Of a stretch of 38,407 nt of DNA, positions 8,276-16,236 are shown piece by piece. Each line of letters begins with the position of its first letter. The stretch's first letter is position 1. This DNA comes from Inquilinus sp. KBS0705. Its GTDB lineage: Bacteria; Bacteroidota; Bacteroidia; Sphingobacteriales; Sphingobacteriaceae. The DNA is taken from assembly GCA_005938025.2 (NCBI GenBank), contig VCCI02000008.1, forward strand, positions 1 through 38,407, given 5' to 3'. The notes under the pieces were generated by a model that ran no database searches, was not told the DNA's origin, and worked only from the letters and a program-made list of their open reading frames with translations. The position numbers were made by a program, and so were the translations under genes.

Positions 8276-8476
8276 GCTTGTTTTTTGTATGCATTAAATA
8301 TATATAATATATCAAACCATTATACCATGTATTAATACTTCTAACAAACTATACTTTGCTAATACTATTACTGCACTAAATCAAAAACAAATCCCATAAA
8401 AAACTTGCTGATATTTAGTATGTTATGGCAGGTTATAGCATAAATTTTATCATTATTAAAAATTTGCAAATTGGTA

Positions 8477-8507
8477 TTTGATTAATAATTTATAAATAGT
8501 ACCTTTG
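8477..8507 (+). promoter_or_regulatory. Promoter of the DEAD-box helicase gene
   Basis: TTTG (8477-8480), a 19-bp spacer and TACCTTTG (8500-8507) match the Bacteroidota consensus fully. Transcription should start near 8512-8514, giving a leader of about 36 nt. Confidence 0.75.
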
Positions 8508-8511
8508 CAGC

Positions 8512-8536
8512 CGATTTGGCGATGTAGCCAAATACG
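8512..8536 (+). promoter_or_regulatory. Hairpin at the 5' end of the helicase mRNA
   Basis: ATTTGGC (8514-8520) and GCCAAAT (8527-8533) form a perfect 7-bp stem with a GATGTA loop. Two further pairs (C8512-G8536, G8513-C8535) are possible with one bulged A. The stem begins at the predicted transcription start, so it may stabilise the message or sense temperature or helicase level. The function is inferred. Confidence 0.5.
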
Positions 8537-8548
8537 TTATTTTAATTC

Positions 8549-10396
8549 ATGAACCCATTTATTAATCTGGGAATCCGTCATGATATTGTTAATGCCATCT
8601 CTGAGTTAGGATTTGAAAATCCTACGCCAATCCAGGAACAGTCAATTCCGGTATTGTTAACAGGCAGCAACGATTTTGTCGGATTAGCCCAAACAGGGAC
8701 CGGTAAAACAGCTGCTTTTGGACTGCCGCTATTAGAACTGCTCGATTTCGAAGAAAATCATCCGCAAGCGCTTGTTTTATGCCCAACACGTGAACTTTGT
8801 TTACAGATCACGAACGACATTAAAAACTACGCCAAAAAAATGAACAACGTTAACGTTGTTGCCGTTTATGGCGGTGCAAGCATTCAAGATCAATTACGCC
8901 AAATTAAACGCGGTGTACAGATAGTTGTTGCTACACCCGGCCGTATGCTCGACATTATTAACCGTAAAGCGATCGATTTTTCGCAGGTTAAGTTTGTAGT
9001 ATTAGACGAGGCTGATGAAATGCTCAACATGGGCTTCCAGGAAGACATTGACAGTATCTTATCTACCACTCCGGACGAGAAAAAAACATGGCTATTTTCA
9101 GCCACTATGCCTTCTGAAGTTAGAAGGATCGCTAAAAAATACATGGATAACCCTTTTGAGTTAACCATGGGCGAAAAAAATACAGGTAACGTTAATATCG
9201 ACCACGAGTACTATGTAGTACGTGCCCGCGATAAATATGCTGCTTTTAAGCGTATTGTTGATAATAACCCCGAGATTTTTGGTATTGTATTTTGCCGTAC
9301 CAAAATTGAAACTCAGGAAATTGCCGAATCGCTAATAAAAGACGGTTACAACGCCGACTCTTTACACGGCGACTTATCGCAACAACAACGCGATAAGGTA
9401 ATGAAACGCTACCGCGAACGCAGCTTGCAATTGTTAATTGCTACTGATGTTGCCGCACGGGGTATTGATGTTAACGACGTTACACACGTTATTAACTACT
9501 CGTTACCTGATGAGATAGAAAATTACACCCACCGAAGCGGCCGTACAGCCCGTGCCGGTAAAACTGGTGTATCTATCGCTATCATCAACAGTAAAGAGCT
9601 TGGTAAAATTCGCCAGATAGAGCGTGTTATTGGTAAAAAGTTTGTAAAAGCCGAAATACCAACCGGGTTTGATGTTTGCGAAAAACAACTATTTGCATTA
9701 ATACATAAAGTACATAATGTAGAGGTTAACGAAGCTCAGATAGAGCAATACATCCCACGTATTATGGATGAATTTGCCGAGTTAAGCAAAGAAGAAGTTA
9801 TTAAACGCTTTGCATCGTTAGAGTTTAACCGCTTTTTAGATTATTATAAAAATGCACCCGACCTTAACGCCCCTGCAGATGATTTCCGCAGAGATGGCGA
9901 GAGAGGCGACCGCGGTATGCGCGACTCGGGTGGTAAATCAGAATATACACGCTTGTTTATCAATTTAGGTAGTGTTGATGAATTTAACCGCGGCGATTTG
10001 CTGGGTTACATTTGCAACAACTCTAAAATAAGCGGCCGTACTGTTGGTAAAATTGATGTTAAAGGTGTTTACTCTTTCTTTGAAGTAAACAACGGCGATG
10101 TTGAGCAGGTAATGAATAACTTTAAAGGCGTTGAGTTTAAAGGCCGCGAAGTTAGGATAGAAGTATCTGGCGAAGGTACCAGCAGCCCACGCAGTGGCGG
10201 TAGCGATAGACGCGAAGGTGGTTACCAAAGGCGCGAAGGCGGCGGCGGTTACAACCGCGACAGAAATAGTGGTGGTGGCGATAGACGCGAAGGCGGTTTT
10301 AACAGAGACAGGAACAGAAGCGCCGGTGGCGGTGGTTTCCGCGACTTTTCTGGCAAACCGCGCGAAGAACGCCCGGAACGCCGCAGAAGATTCTAA
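8549..10396 (+). CDS. DEAD-box ATP-dependent RNA helicase with DbpA-type RNA-binding domain
   Basis: A 615-aa RNA helicase of the CsdA/DeaD type, expected to act in ribosome assembly and RNA turnover, often in the cold. The core has the Q-motif (PTPIQEQSIP, about 25-34), Walker A AQTGTGKT (47-54), PTREL (79-83), DEAD (153-156), SAT and the arginine motif HRSGRTARAG. A DbpA-like RNA-binding domain follows at about 470-545 (TRLFINLGSVDEFNRGDLLG). The C-terminus from about 550 is a low-complexity Arg/Gly tail with repeated RREGG and NRDRN units, typical for RNA contact. It has its own strong promoter and a 5'-end hairpin. deaD is a possible name, but several paralogues exist in these genomes. 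Confidence 0.95.
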   Translation: MNPFINLGIRHDIVNAISELGFENPTPIQEQSIPVLLTGSNDFVGLAQTGTGKTAAFGLPLLELLDFEENHPQALVLCPTRELCLQITNDIKNYAKKMNNVNVVAVYGGASIQDQLRQIKRGVQIVVATPGRMLDIINRKAIDFSQVKFVVLDEADEMLNMGFQEDIDSILSTTPDEKKTWLFSATMPSEVRRIAKKYMDNPFELTMGEKNTGNVNIDHEYYVVRARDKYAAFKRIVDNNPEIFGIVFCRTKIETQEIAESLIKDGYNADSLHGDLSQQQRDKVMKRYRERSLQLLIATDVAARGIDVNDVTHVINYSLPDEIENYTHRSGRTARAGKTGVSIAIINSKELGKIRQIERVIGKKFVKAEIPTGFDVCEKQLFALIHKVHNVEVNEAQIEQYIPRIMDEFAELSKEEVIKRFASLEFNRFLDYYKNAPDLNAPADDFRRDGERGDRGMRDSGGKSEYTRLFINLGSVDEFNRGDLLGYICNNSKISGRTVGKIDVKGVYSFFEVNNGDVEQVMNNFKGVEFKGREVRIEVSGEGTSSPRSGGSDRREGGYQRREGGGGYNRDRNSGGGDRREGGFNRDRNRSAGGGGFRDFSGKPREERPERRRRF

Positions 10397-10429
10397 TAGT
10401 AAAATTAGTTTAGTTAGTTAGTTTTCATA

Positions 10430-10447
10430 GCTCCCGTGGTTGGGAGC
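10430..10447 (+). terminator. Hairpin behind the helicase gene
   Basis: GCTCCC and GGGAGC form a 6-bp stem 34 bp after the helicase stop, followed by a T-rich but interrupted tract (ATAGTTTTAG). It is a likely terminator or processed 3' end. Confidence 0.5.
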
Positions 10448-10476
10448 ATAGTTTTAGTTTAGTTTTGTTTACAAAG

Positions 10477-10509
10477 CCTCTCGTTTGCGCCAGCACTCGG
10501 GAGGTTTTT
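10477..10509 (+). terminator. Second terminator hairpin behind the helicase gene
   Basis: CCTCTCG (10477-10483) pairs with CGGGAGG (10498-10504), with one G-T pair, and is followed by TTTTT. It probably completes termination of the helicase transcript and also separates it from the convergent lipoprotein gene. Confidence 0.65.
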
Positions 10510-10511
10510 GT

Positions 10512-10838
10512 TTAACGGGTAAACTCAACCATTACCGAATCGGGGAACATTAAATTAAGGTTATGGTCGTCCAGCTTTTGTATTACAAACCTGGTGTAAG
10601 GCTGGTTGCCCTCAAATGATGTAAATATGCTATCGGCCTTTACAAAATAGTCTTCGGCATTTTGTTCGTCATTATCCATAATAAACTTTTTGCCGGTTAT
10701 TTTTAAGCTGGTATTACCTGTTTTTCCTTTCCAATTGCCCTGTAATTTAGCCGGGGCGGTACTACTATTACCGCAGGCAACAAAAACCAATGCAAAGGCA
10801 ACAAAAACGTGTATAAATATCAGCGCGTAATTTTTCAT
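10512..10838 (-). CDS. Small hypothetical lipoprotein
   Basis: A 108-aa protein with a lipoprotein signal peptide: hydrophobic about 5-20 and a lipobox VFVACG with Cys at about 22. The remainder (LQGNWKGKTGNTSLKITG, then a beta-rich domain) resembles small lipocalin-like or META-type lipoprotein domains in which a Trp follows LxGxW, but the similarity is too general to name a family. It is probably anchored in the outer or inner membrane facing the periplasm. It is monocistronic: the preceding gene on this strand ends at a terminator just upstream. Function unknown. Confidence 0.75.
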   Translation of the reverse strand: MKNYALIFIHVFVAFALVFVACGNSSTAPAKLQGNWKGKTGNTSLKITGKKFIMDNDEQNAEDYFVKADSIFTSFEGNQPYTRFVIQKLDDHNLNLMFPDSVMVEFTR

Positions 10839-10854
10839 TTGTATCTAAGGTATA

Positions 10855-10883
10855 AAAAAGCATCTGCCAATGGCAGATGCTTT
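10855..10883 (-). terminator. Terminator of the 125-aa repeat protein gene
   Basis: A 13-bp inverted repeat (AAAGCATCTGCCA and its complement) surrounds a single base, so the real loop is about 5 nt. Read on the minus strand, the stem is followed by TTTTTT. It lies 8 bp after the stop at 10892. This is a clear intrinsic terminator. Confidence 0.85.
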
Positions 10884-10891
10884 CAGGTTTG

Positions 10892-11269
10892 TTAATTTTC
10901 AGGCTTATCAACCAGCTCGGCCTTGGGTACATATACCTTATGGCCCTTTGTGTTGATGTAATAATAAGCCGAGTTTTTATCAATATAAATAGATTGGCCG
11001 CCCGGTGCAGCCTTTCCTTCATATTTTTTATCCGCCACGGCTGCTGCTCCTTTTGCCGCTACCTCTGATGTTTTGTGACCTACCTTTTTAGCAGTTGTTG
11101 ATGTGGCGTGGCCAACATCTTTAGCTGCGCTTGAGGTGGCATGCCCTACCTTTTTAGCGGTGCTGCCTATCTTTTGGCCAACGGTTGTATCTTTATGTGT
11201 TTGCGCGTTGCTTTGTGCTGCGATAAATAAACCCGAAGCAAACAAAGCTGTTTTAAACAAATTTTTCAT
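10892..11269 (-). CDS. Exported protein with three 11-residue Ala/Lys repeats
   Basis: A 125-aa protein. An ATG at 11284 is also in frame, but 11269 gives a normal signal peptide (MKNLFK, hydrophobic 7-18, cleavage after QSNAQ near 23). Residues 37-69 are three 11-residue units close to TAKKVGHATSS, a pattern seen in LEA-like amphipathic helices. The C-terminal part (about 88-125; GGQSIYIDKNSAYYYINTKG) is a Tyr-rich basic module that I cannot assign to a family. Probably periplasmic; a stress or envelope-binding role is only a guess. It has a strong terminator at its end. Confidence 0.72.
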   Translation of the reverse strand: MKNLFKTALFASGLFIAAQSNAQTHKDTTVGQKIGSTAKKVGHATSSAAKDVGHATSTTAKKVGHKTSEVAAKGAAAVADKKYEGKAAPGGQSIYIDKNSAYYYINTKGHKVYVPKAELVDKPEN

Positions 11270-11301
11270 GATGTGATGTATCAATTAAGTTAACTGCTTA
11301 A

Positions 11302-12309
11302 TTAACTCAATTTTTCTGCCAGTTTGCGCATTTCTGCCACAGGGGAACTCTTCTTGTATAAAATAGCGTAAACAGCCTCGCAAATGGGCATATCTACCTT
11401 GTATTCTTTATTAACCTGGTGTAGGCAATTTACTGCATAATATCCTTCGGCAATCATATTCATTTCTAACTGTGCCGATGTTACGGTGTAGCCCTTTCCT
11501 ATCATATTACCAAAGGTGCGGTTGCGGCTAAACTGCGAATAGGCTGTAACAAGCAGATCGCCCAGGTAGGCCGATTCTTTTATGTCACGATCTATAGGAT
11601 GCACCACGTCAACAAAACGTTCCAGCTCGCGTATGGCATTTGATATTAATACCGACTGAAAATTATCGCCATAACCTACCCCATGGCAAATACCACTGGC
11701 AATAGCATATACGTTTTTAAGCACAGCGCCATACTCTGTCCCGTAAATGTCGTCAGATACGATGGTCTTGATATACCGGGTGCTTAGCATTCCCGCAAAT
11801 TCGGCTGCAAGGGCCGTATCCTGCGATGCGATAGTGAGGTACGATAGTTTCTCCAACGCCACCTCCTCGGCATGGCAAGGGCCGCTTATCACCAAAAAGT
11901 GATCAAAGGGTATATTATAGTTTTCGTGCAAAAACTCCCCTATTATCTGGTTTTCATCAGGTACTATCCCCTTAATGGCCGATACTATTTTTTTACCTGC
12001 TAAATCTTGGGGCGTAATACCGGCCAGGGCTTCTTTTAAAAATGCCGCAGGTACATTCAGCAATATAAAATCAGATTTTTGAATAAGCGCTTTAAGATCT
12101 GTAGAGATGTTATCTGCAGGCACTTTTATCTCTACAGAGCTAATGTAGTTAGGGTTATGCCCAAATTTTTGGATATGTTCTACCGCCTGCCGATTGCGCA
12201 TCCACCAAAAAATCTCTTTTTCGGTAGTGTTGTCAGTAAGCATTTTAACGTTGGCTGTTGCCCAGCTGCCACCACCAACTACGGTAATTTTGTTTTTTTG
12301 ATCAACCAT
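11302..12309 (-). CDS. gpsA: NAD(P)H-dependent glycerol-3-phosphate dehydrogenase GpsA
   Basis: Reduces dihydroxyacetone phosphate to sn-glycerol 3-phosphate, the backbone for phospholipids. The 335-aa protein has the N-terminal Rossmann motif VVGGGSWATA (about 10-19), the conserved Lys in SAIKGI, the ISGPCHAEEV motif and a C-terminal all-helical domain with the NAIRELERF segment. Length is as usual. It begins with ATG and stands alone, 32 bp after the 125-aa protein gene's start region and 153 bp from the efflux pair. Confidence 0.95.
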   Translation of the reverse strand: MVDQKNKITVVGGGSWATANVKMLTDNTTEKEIFWWMRNRQAVEHIQKFGHNPNYISSVEIKVPADNISTDLKALIQKSDFILLNVPAAFLKEALAGITPQDLAGKKIVSAIKGIVPDENQIIGEFLHENYNIPFDHFLVISGPCHAEEVALEKLSYLTIASQDTALAAEFAGMLSTRYIKTIVSDDIYGTEYGAVLKNVYAIASGICHGVGYGDNFQSVLISNAIRELERFVDVVHPIDRDIKESAYLGDLLVTAYSQFSRNRTFGNMIGKGYTVTSAQLEMNMIAEGYYAVNCLHQVNKEYKVDMPICEAVYAILYKKSSPVAEMRKLAEKLS

Positions 12310-12373
12310 TAATAAGTAAATGTACCCGCAGGCTATTGGTTTTGCTTAATAGCACAAATTAATGAATTTTTAT

Positions 12374-12445
12374 GCACAAAAGCAGAAAGCGGGAAGCTTA
12401 AAAGCAGAAAGCACAATACTTTCACTTTTAAGCTTCCCGCTTTTA
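12374..12445. repeat. GC-led 7/8-mer array with 19-bp inverted repeat, possible terminator
   Basis: From 12374 to 12417 six units of 7 or 8 nt each begin with GC (for example GCAGAAA, GCGGGAA). AAAGCGGGAAGCTTAAAAG (12386-12404) has a perfect 19-bp inverted copy at 12425-12443. The structure lies 17 bp behind the stop of the efflux adaptor gene (minus strand) and could end that transcript. Confidence 0.75.
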
Positions 12446-12462
12446 TATTTAGCCTTAGCTAA

Positions 12463-13800
12463 TTAGTCTTTCTTTGCGTCGCCGCTAAATAGTTTGGCTT
12501 TATCTACCTTCTCTACTATCATACCATCGTTTAGGGTTTTTGATATGGCTGCAAAAGGGGCCGATACTACATCTTCGCCACCTTTTAAGCCCGATAGCAC
12601 TTGTATATAAGTATCATCCTGTATACCTGTGGTTACTTCAACCTGCTTAACTTTATTGCCCTGCAGCACAAATACATATTGCTTGGCCGGCGCGGCAATA
12701 GTAGTTTTCTTGTCATCAGTTTTACCATTATCAGCACCAGCTGGTTTCTTCTGGTCGCGGGTGGTTACCGATTGTATTGGTACCGATAACGCTTTTACAT
12801 GACTGGTTTGTATATCAACAGTAGCAGTAAGCCCCGGGCGGAACGGCGAGTGATTTTCGGCATTTTTCCTTAACAGGTCAAGGTACGATTGCTCGGTAAT
12901 ACGCACTTTAACGGTAAAGTTTGTTACCTGGTCGGCGTTGGTACCTACAACATTTGCCGAGCTACCAATTTCTATCACCTGGCCGGCAAATTTTTTGCCT
13001 AAAAACGCATCTATCTCAATTTGCGCCTGGTTACCTATTCCAATACGGTTAATATCATTCTCGTTCACATCTACATTAACATCAATTTTGCTCAGGTCAG
13101 AGATGGTCATTATTTCGGTACCGGCAAATTGCTGGGTACCTAAAACACGCTCGCCAATCTCTATCGACAGTTTTGAAACAACACCATCAACCGGTGCATA
13201 TATAGTAGTTTTGGCCAGGTTATCCTGTGCTTCTTTTACTGATGCCTGCGACTGTGCCAAACCATAGGTTGAACCTATAACGTTTTGTTTGGCGGCTTCT
13301 AAGCTGGCGCGTGCACCTTCGTAATTTGCTTTAGCCTGTTCAAACTCGGCAACAGTAAGTACCTTTTTGTCGTACAATTCTTTACTGCGTTTGTATATCG
13401 ACTCCTGGTTGGCAAAAGTAGCCTGCGATTGCTTTAGCATTTGCGATGAGTTACCTACGCTTGCCTTTTGTGTATTGTACGATGCGATAGCGCGGTCATA
13501 TCCCGATTTTAATATATCAGGGCGAATGCGGCAAAGCAGCTGGCCTTTTTTAACCACGTCGCCTTCTTTAATTGGCAACTCTACAACCTCACCAGATACC
13601 TCGGGGCTTATTTTAACCTCAACGTGTGGCTTTATTTTACCACTGGCCGATACCGTTTCGTTAACATCGCGTGTGGCGGCCTTTTCAACCGCTACCTGTG
13701 TTAATTGTGGCTTACCTATAAGGCCGGTGGCTTTAGCTATAAGCAATAACACAATTAGTGCGCCTGCGCCTATAAGAATATATTTAGTAGTCTTTCCCAT
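12463..13800 (-). CDS. Efflux periplasmic adaptor (MacA/HlyD-type membrane fusion protein)
   Basis: A 445-aa protein with an N-terminal membrane anchor (about 7-25), a barrel/lipoyl region (VKISPEVSGEVVELPIKEGDVVKKGQ, about 43-68, shortened here to its key GEVVEL and KEGDVVKKG parts), a long Gln/Ala-rich coiled hairpin (about 80-190), the second lipoyl half (IYAPVDGVVSKL) and beta-barrel and proximal domains. This is the order of MacA/HlyD adaptors that bridge an inner-membrane pump to TolC. A Lys/Asp-rich insertion lies near residues 355-370. It follows the tolC-like gene by 28 bp. No pump gene follows: the operon ends in a hairpin and gpsA. Confidence 0.9.
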   Translation of the reverse strand: MGKTTKYILIGAGALIVLLLIAKATGLIGKPQLTQVAVEKAATRDVNETVSASGKIKPHVEVKISPEVSGEVVELPIKEGDVVKKGQLLCRIRPDILKSGYDRAIASYNTQKASVGNSSQMLKQSQATFANQESIYKRSKELYDKKVLTVAEFEQAKANYEGARASLEAAKQNVIGSTYGLAQSQASVKEAQDNLAKTTIYAPVDGVVSKLSIEIGERVLGTQQFAGTEIMTISDLSKIDVNVDVNENDINRIGIGNQAQIEIDAFLGKKFAGQVIEIGSSANVVGTNADQVTNFTVKVRITEQSYLDLLRKNAENHSPFRPGLTATVDIQTSHVKALSVPIQSVTTRDQKKPAGADNGKTDDKKTTIAAPAKQYVFVLQGNKVKQVEVTTGIQDDTYIQVLSGLKGGEDVVSAPFAAISKTLNDGMIVEKVDKAKLFSGDAKKD

Positions 13801-13828
13801 GATATTTTTTTGTAGCGTTTTTTTATAA

Positions 13829-15181
13829 TTAAAGTGTTATTGGGTTTCCAAGATAGTAATCGATCACTTTGGCTCTGAATACAACCTCGTACTGGGCCTG
13901 TATCAAATCAAACTGCGACCTGTTTAAATTAGTTAATGATGTATTGTAATCAAGCGAGTTTACAAGGCCTACATTAAAGCGCTGCTGAATCACATTAAAA
14001 GCTTCTTTATTGGCATTGTAGGTTTGCAGCGCACTTTGGTACTTTTTGTTTGATGCTTGTACATCCCATACTGCCTGGTATATGATTTTGCTAAGGTTGT
14101 TTTTAGCAAGCTGCGAGTTCACCAAAGCATTCTCGTTACTCACTCTTGCCTTGCGTACCGCCGTGCGGGCGGAAAACTGTGTAAAAATTGGTATCTGTAA
14201 ACCTATACCAACGGCTTGGTTAAAGTTGTTACTTAACTGTGTAAAAAACGGCAAAGCAAGCCCTGCACTTCTGCCGGCATCAGAGTAATTAGAGCCTGCC
14301 GAACCGAAAAGCACTATGCTGGGGGAATAATTACCCTTTGCAATTGCAATTTGCTGAGCAGCCGCCTTTTGTCTTCGTTCGGCAAGGTTTACATCAGGGT
14401 TGACCGCGAGGGCGGTATTTAATACCGTTTCGGGATCATAAGACGTTAACAGGTCTTTAAACTTACTGATGTCGGGCTTTTCAAAAACGATATTGGTTGC
14501 CGGTGGCATCTCCATGTATTGCTTTATCGTGAGTATAGATAACTCTAATTGGTTTTCGGCATTCGTATAATTCAGGTCGGCGGTAGATTGCTGGGCCTTA
14601 GCCTGCGAAAGGTCGGCAAGGGTTTGGTTACCTACATCAAAATTCTTTTGCGAGCGATCAACCGATATCTTGGCAACATCAATTTGTTGTTTTGCGGCGG
14701 CCACAAGGTCCTGGTTAGTTAGTATTTGCAGGTATTGTGTTACAACATTCAGCACAAGGTCATTCTTAATTTTAGCTGTATTGCTGCGGTCAGCATCAAG
14801 CAATAATCTGTTCTCGATAACCTGATTGCGCAGCTGGCCACCCTGGAAAAGCGTAACCTGTGAGTTCACAGCACCATTAAAACCCAAAATACGCTGGTTG
14901 GTAAACAAGTTTGTGGATGGGTCAATGCTTCGGCCAAAATAGTACGAAGCATTGGGGTTAGCTGTCAAATTAGGCAGTTGGTTGTATTTTGATTGCTTAA
15001 GGTCAAGCTCGGTTAAAGATTCGCTGAATTGTGCCTGCTTGATGGTTAAGTTACGCTCAAGAGTAAGATCGATAGCTTTTTGCAGGGTAATAACTTCCTG
15101 CGCTTTTACCTTTATATTAGCCGAGCAAAGCAGAATAAAGCAAGCAATGGTTACTTTTGTGAAGGGTAAGGTTAGTTTCAT
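13829..15181 (-). CDS. TolC-family outer membrane efflux protein
   Basis: A 450-aa protein with a signal peptide (about 1-27, ending KVKAQ) and two repeats of long amphipathic helices with beta segments, as in the OEP/TolC family. The recurring patterns LxQAxxxLxxA and the final RFxxGLVxxLDYNxxLTxL segment (about 400-420, NVGLVNSLDYNTSLTNLN) are typical. It should form the trimeric outer-membrane channel of a tripartite pump. It is the first gene of a two-gene operon with the adaptor and is divergent from the polysaccharide deacetylase gene. The cognate pump is not in this window. Confidence 0.92.
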   Translation of the reverse strand: MKLTLPFTKVTIACFILLCSANIKVKAQEVITLQKAIDLTLERNLTIKQAQFSESLTELDLKQSKYNQLPNLTANPNASYYFGRSIDPSTNLFTNQRILGFNGAVNSQVTLFQGGQLRNQVIENRLLLDADRSNTAKIKNDLVLNVVTQYLQILTNQDLVAAAKQQIDVAKISVDRSQKNFDVGNQTLADLSQAKAQQSTADLNYTNAENQLELSILTIKQYMEMPPATNIVFEKPDISKFKDLLTSYDPETVLNTALAVNPDVNLAERRQKAAAQQIAIAKGNYSPSIVLFGSAGSNYSDAGRSAGLALPFFTQLSNNFNQAVGIGLQIPIFTQFSARTAVRKARVSNENALVNSQLAKNNLSKIIYQAVWDVQASNKKYQSALQTYNANKEAFNVIQQRFNVGLVNSLDYNTSLTNLNRSQFDLIQAQYEVVFRAKVIDYYLGNPITL

Positions 15182-15270
15182 AATTAGTGGTATACAATTG
15201 TAAGTAAAGCTATTTACTTTGCAAGCTTAATTTTTTGTTTATAAGTGAAACGTTTTAACTCCTGTATAGA

Positions 15271-15894
15271 ATGTATCTGGTAAAAACTCCCTGGCTGCTT
15301 AAAAAGCTGTATCCCAAGTTAATTTGGAACGCCAATGCCGGTACCCGTTGCATTTATTTGACTTTTGACGACGGCCCTATACCCATTGTTACACCGTTTG
15401 TGTTAAATATTTTAAAAAAGCACAATGCCAAAGCTACTTTCTTTTGTATTGGCGACAATATAAGCAAGCACCCCGATATATTTGACCAGCTTAAAACTGA
15501 TGGCCATGCCATTGGCAATCACACTTTTAACCATTTAAGAGGCTGGGATACAGACGATAACACCTACCTGCAAAACTACCTGCTGGCCGATAAGCTAATA
15601 GGGGGCAACATATTCAGGCCGCCCTATGGGCGTATAAAGCGCTCGCAGGTGCGGATGTTGCAAAATGCCCGGCCCGATATTAACATTATAATGTGGGATG
15701 TTTTAAGCGGCGATTTTGATATTGGCCTTAAACCTGCCGATTGCCTTAAAAACGTGCTTAAACATACCCGGCCAGGTTCGATAGTTGTTTTTCATGATAG
15801 CGTAAAGGCATTTAAGCGATTGGAGTATGTGCTGCCATTGGCCATGGAGCATTGGGTTAAGCAGGGCTACGAGTTTAGGGTTTTACCCTTTTAA
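15271..15894 (+). CDS. Polysaccharide deacetylase family protein (NodB domain)
   Basis: A 207-aa single-domain carbohydrate esterase 4 protein. The metal-binding motif is TFDDGP (Asp at 33 and 34) with HTFNH supplying His 84 and His 88. The other family motifs are RPPYGR (about 116-121), a WDVLSGDF segment and the C-terminal IVVFHDS. All catalytic positions are present. There is no signal peptide, so it is probably cytoplasmic or acts on a membrane-side precursor. The likely substrate is an N-acetylated polysaccharide or peptidoglycan; it cannot be narrowed. It is divergent from the tolC-like gene. Confidence 0.92.
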   Translation: MYLVKTPWLLKKLYPKLIWNANAGTRCIYLTFDDGPIPIVTPFVLNILKKHNAKATFFCIGDNISKHPDIFDQLKTDGHAIGNHTFNHLRGWDTDDNTYLQNYLLADKLIGGNIFRPPYGRIKRSQVRMLQNARPDINIIMWDVLSGDFDIGLKPADCLKNVLKHTRPGSIVVFHDSVKAFKRLEYVLPLAMEHWVKQGYEFRVLPF

Positions 15895-16236
15895 TTTTTT
15901 GCAGGTCCCTGTGTAAAATTTTCCATTTTTTTGTTGCTGCCGCTATAAAATTTTGTTCCAAATTGTTTTGGTGCCTGTTACTAATATAAAATTTTTCATA
16001 ATATAAACAAGCATAAAACACAATATCTGTTAGAAGATCAAGAACTCCGATAAAACAGTAGTAGGCAAATCAGTTATGGTAACCGCGAATTGTTAACCGC
16101 GAATGGCCAACTTATTTAGAACCTATCCAAATAACAATTGACAAGGTTGTGATTTTCAATTACCTGTAATTTTCGTAAATTCGCCGCTACAGCCGGTTAC
16201 GGCAATTCCGTTTTACCAATAATAAAATCAAACAAT
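15895..16236 (+). promoter_or_regulatory. 342-bp upstream region of aconitase
   Basis: No gene is visible. The word TAAAATTTT occurs three times (15914, 15946, 15987), and AACCGCGAAT occurs twice 14 bp apart (16081 and 16095). TAAATTCG at 16176-16183 is one base from the -7 consensus and would give a leader of about 47 nt. No known riboswitch was recognised. The repeated words may be binding sites for a regulator of the citric acid cycle; this is inference. Confidence 0.35.
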
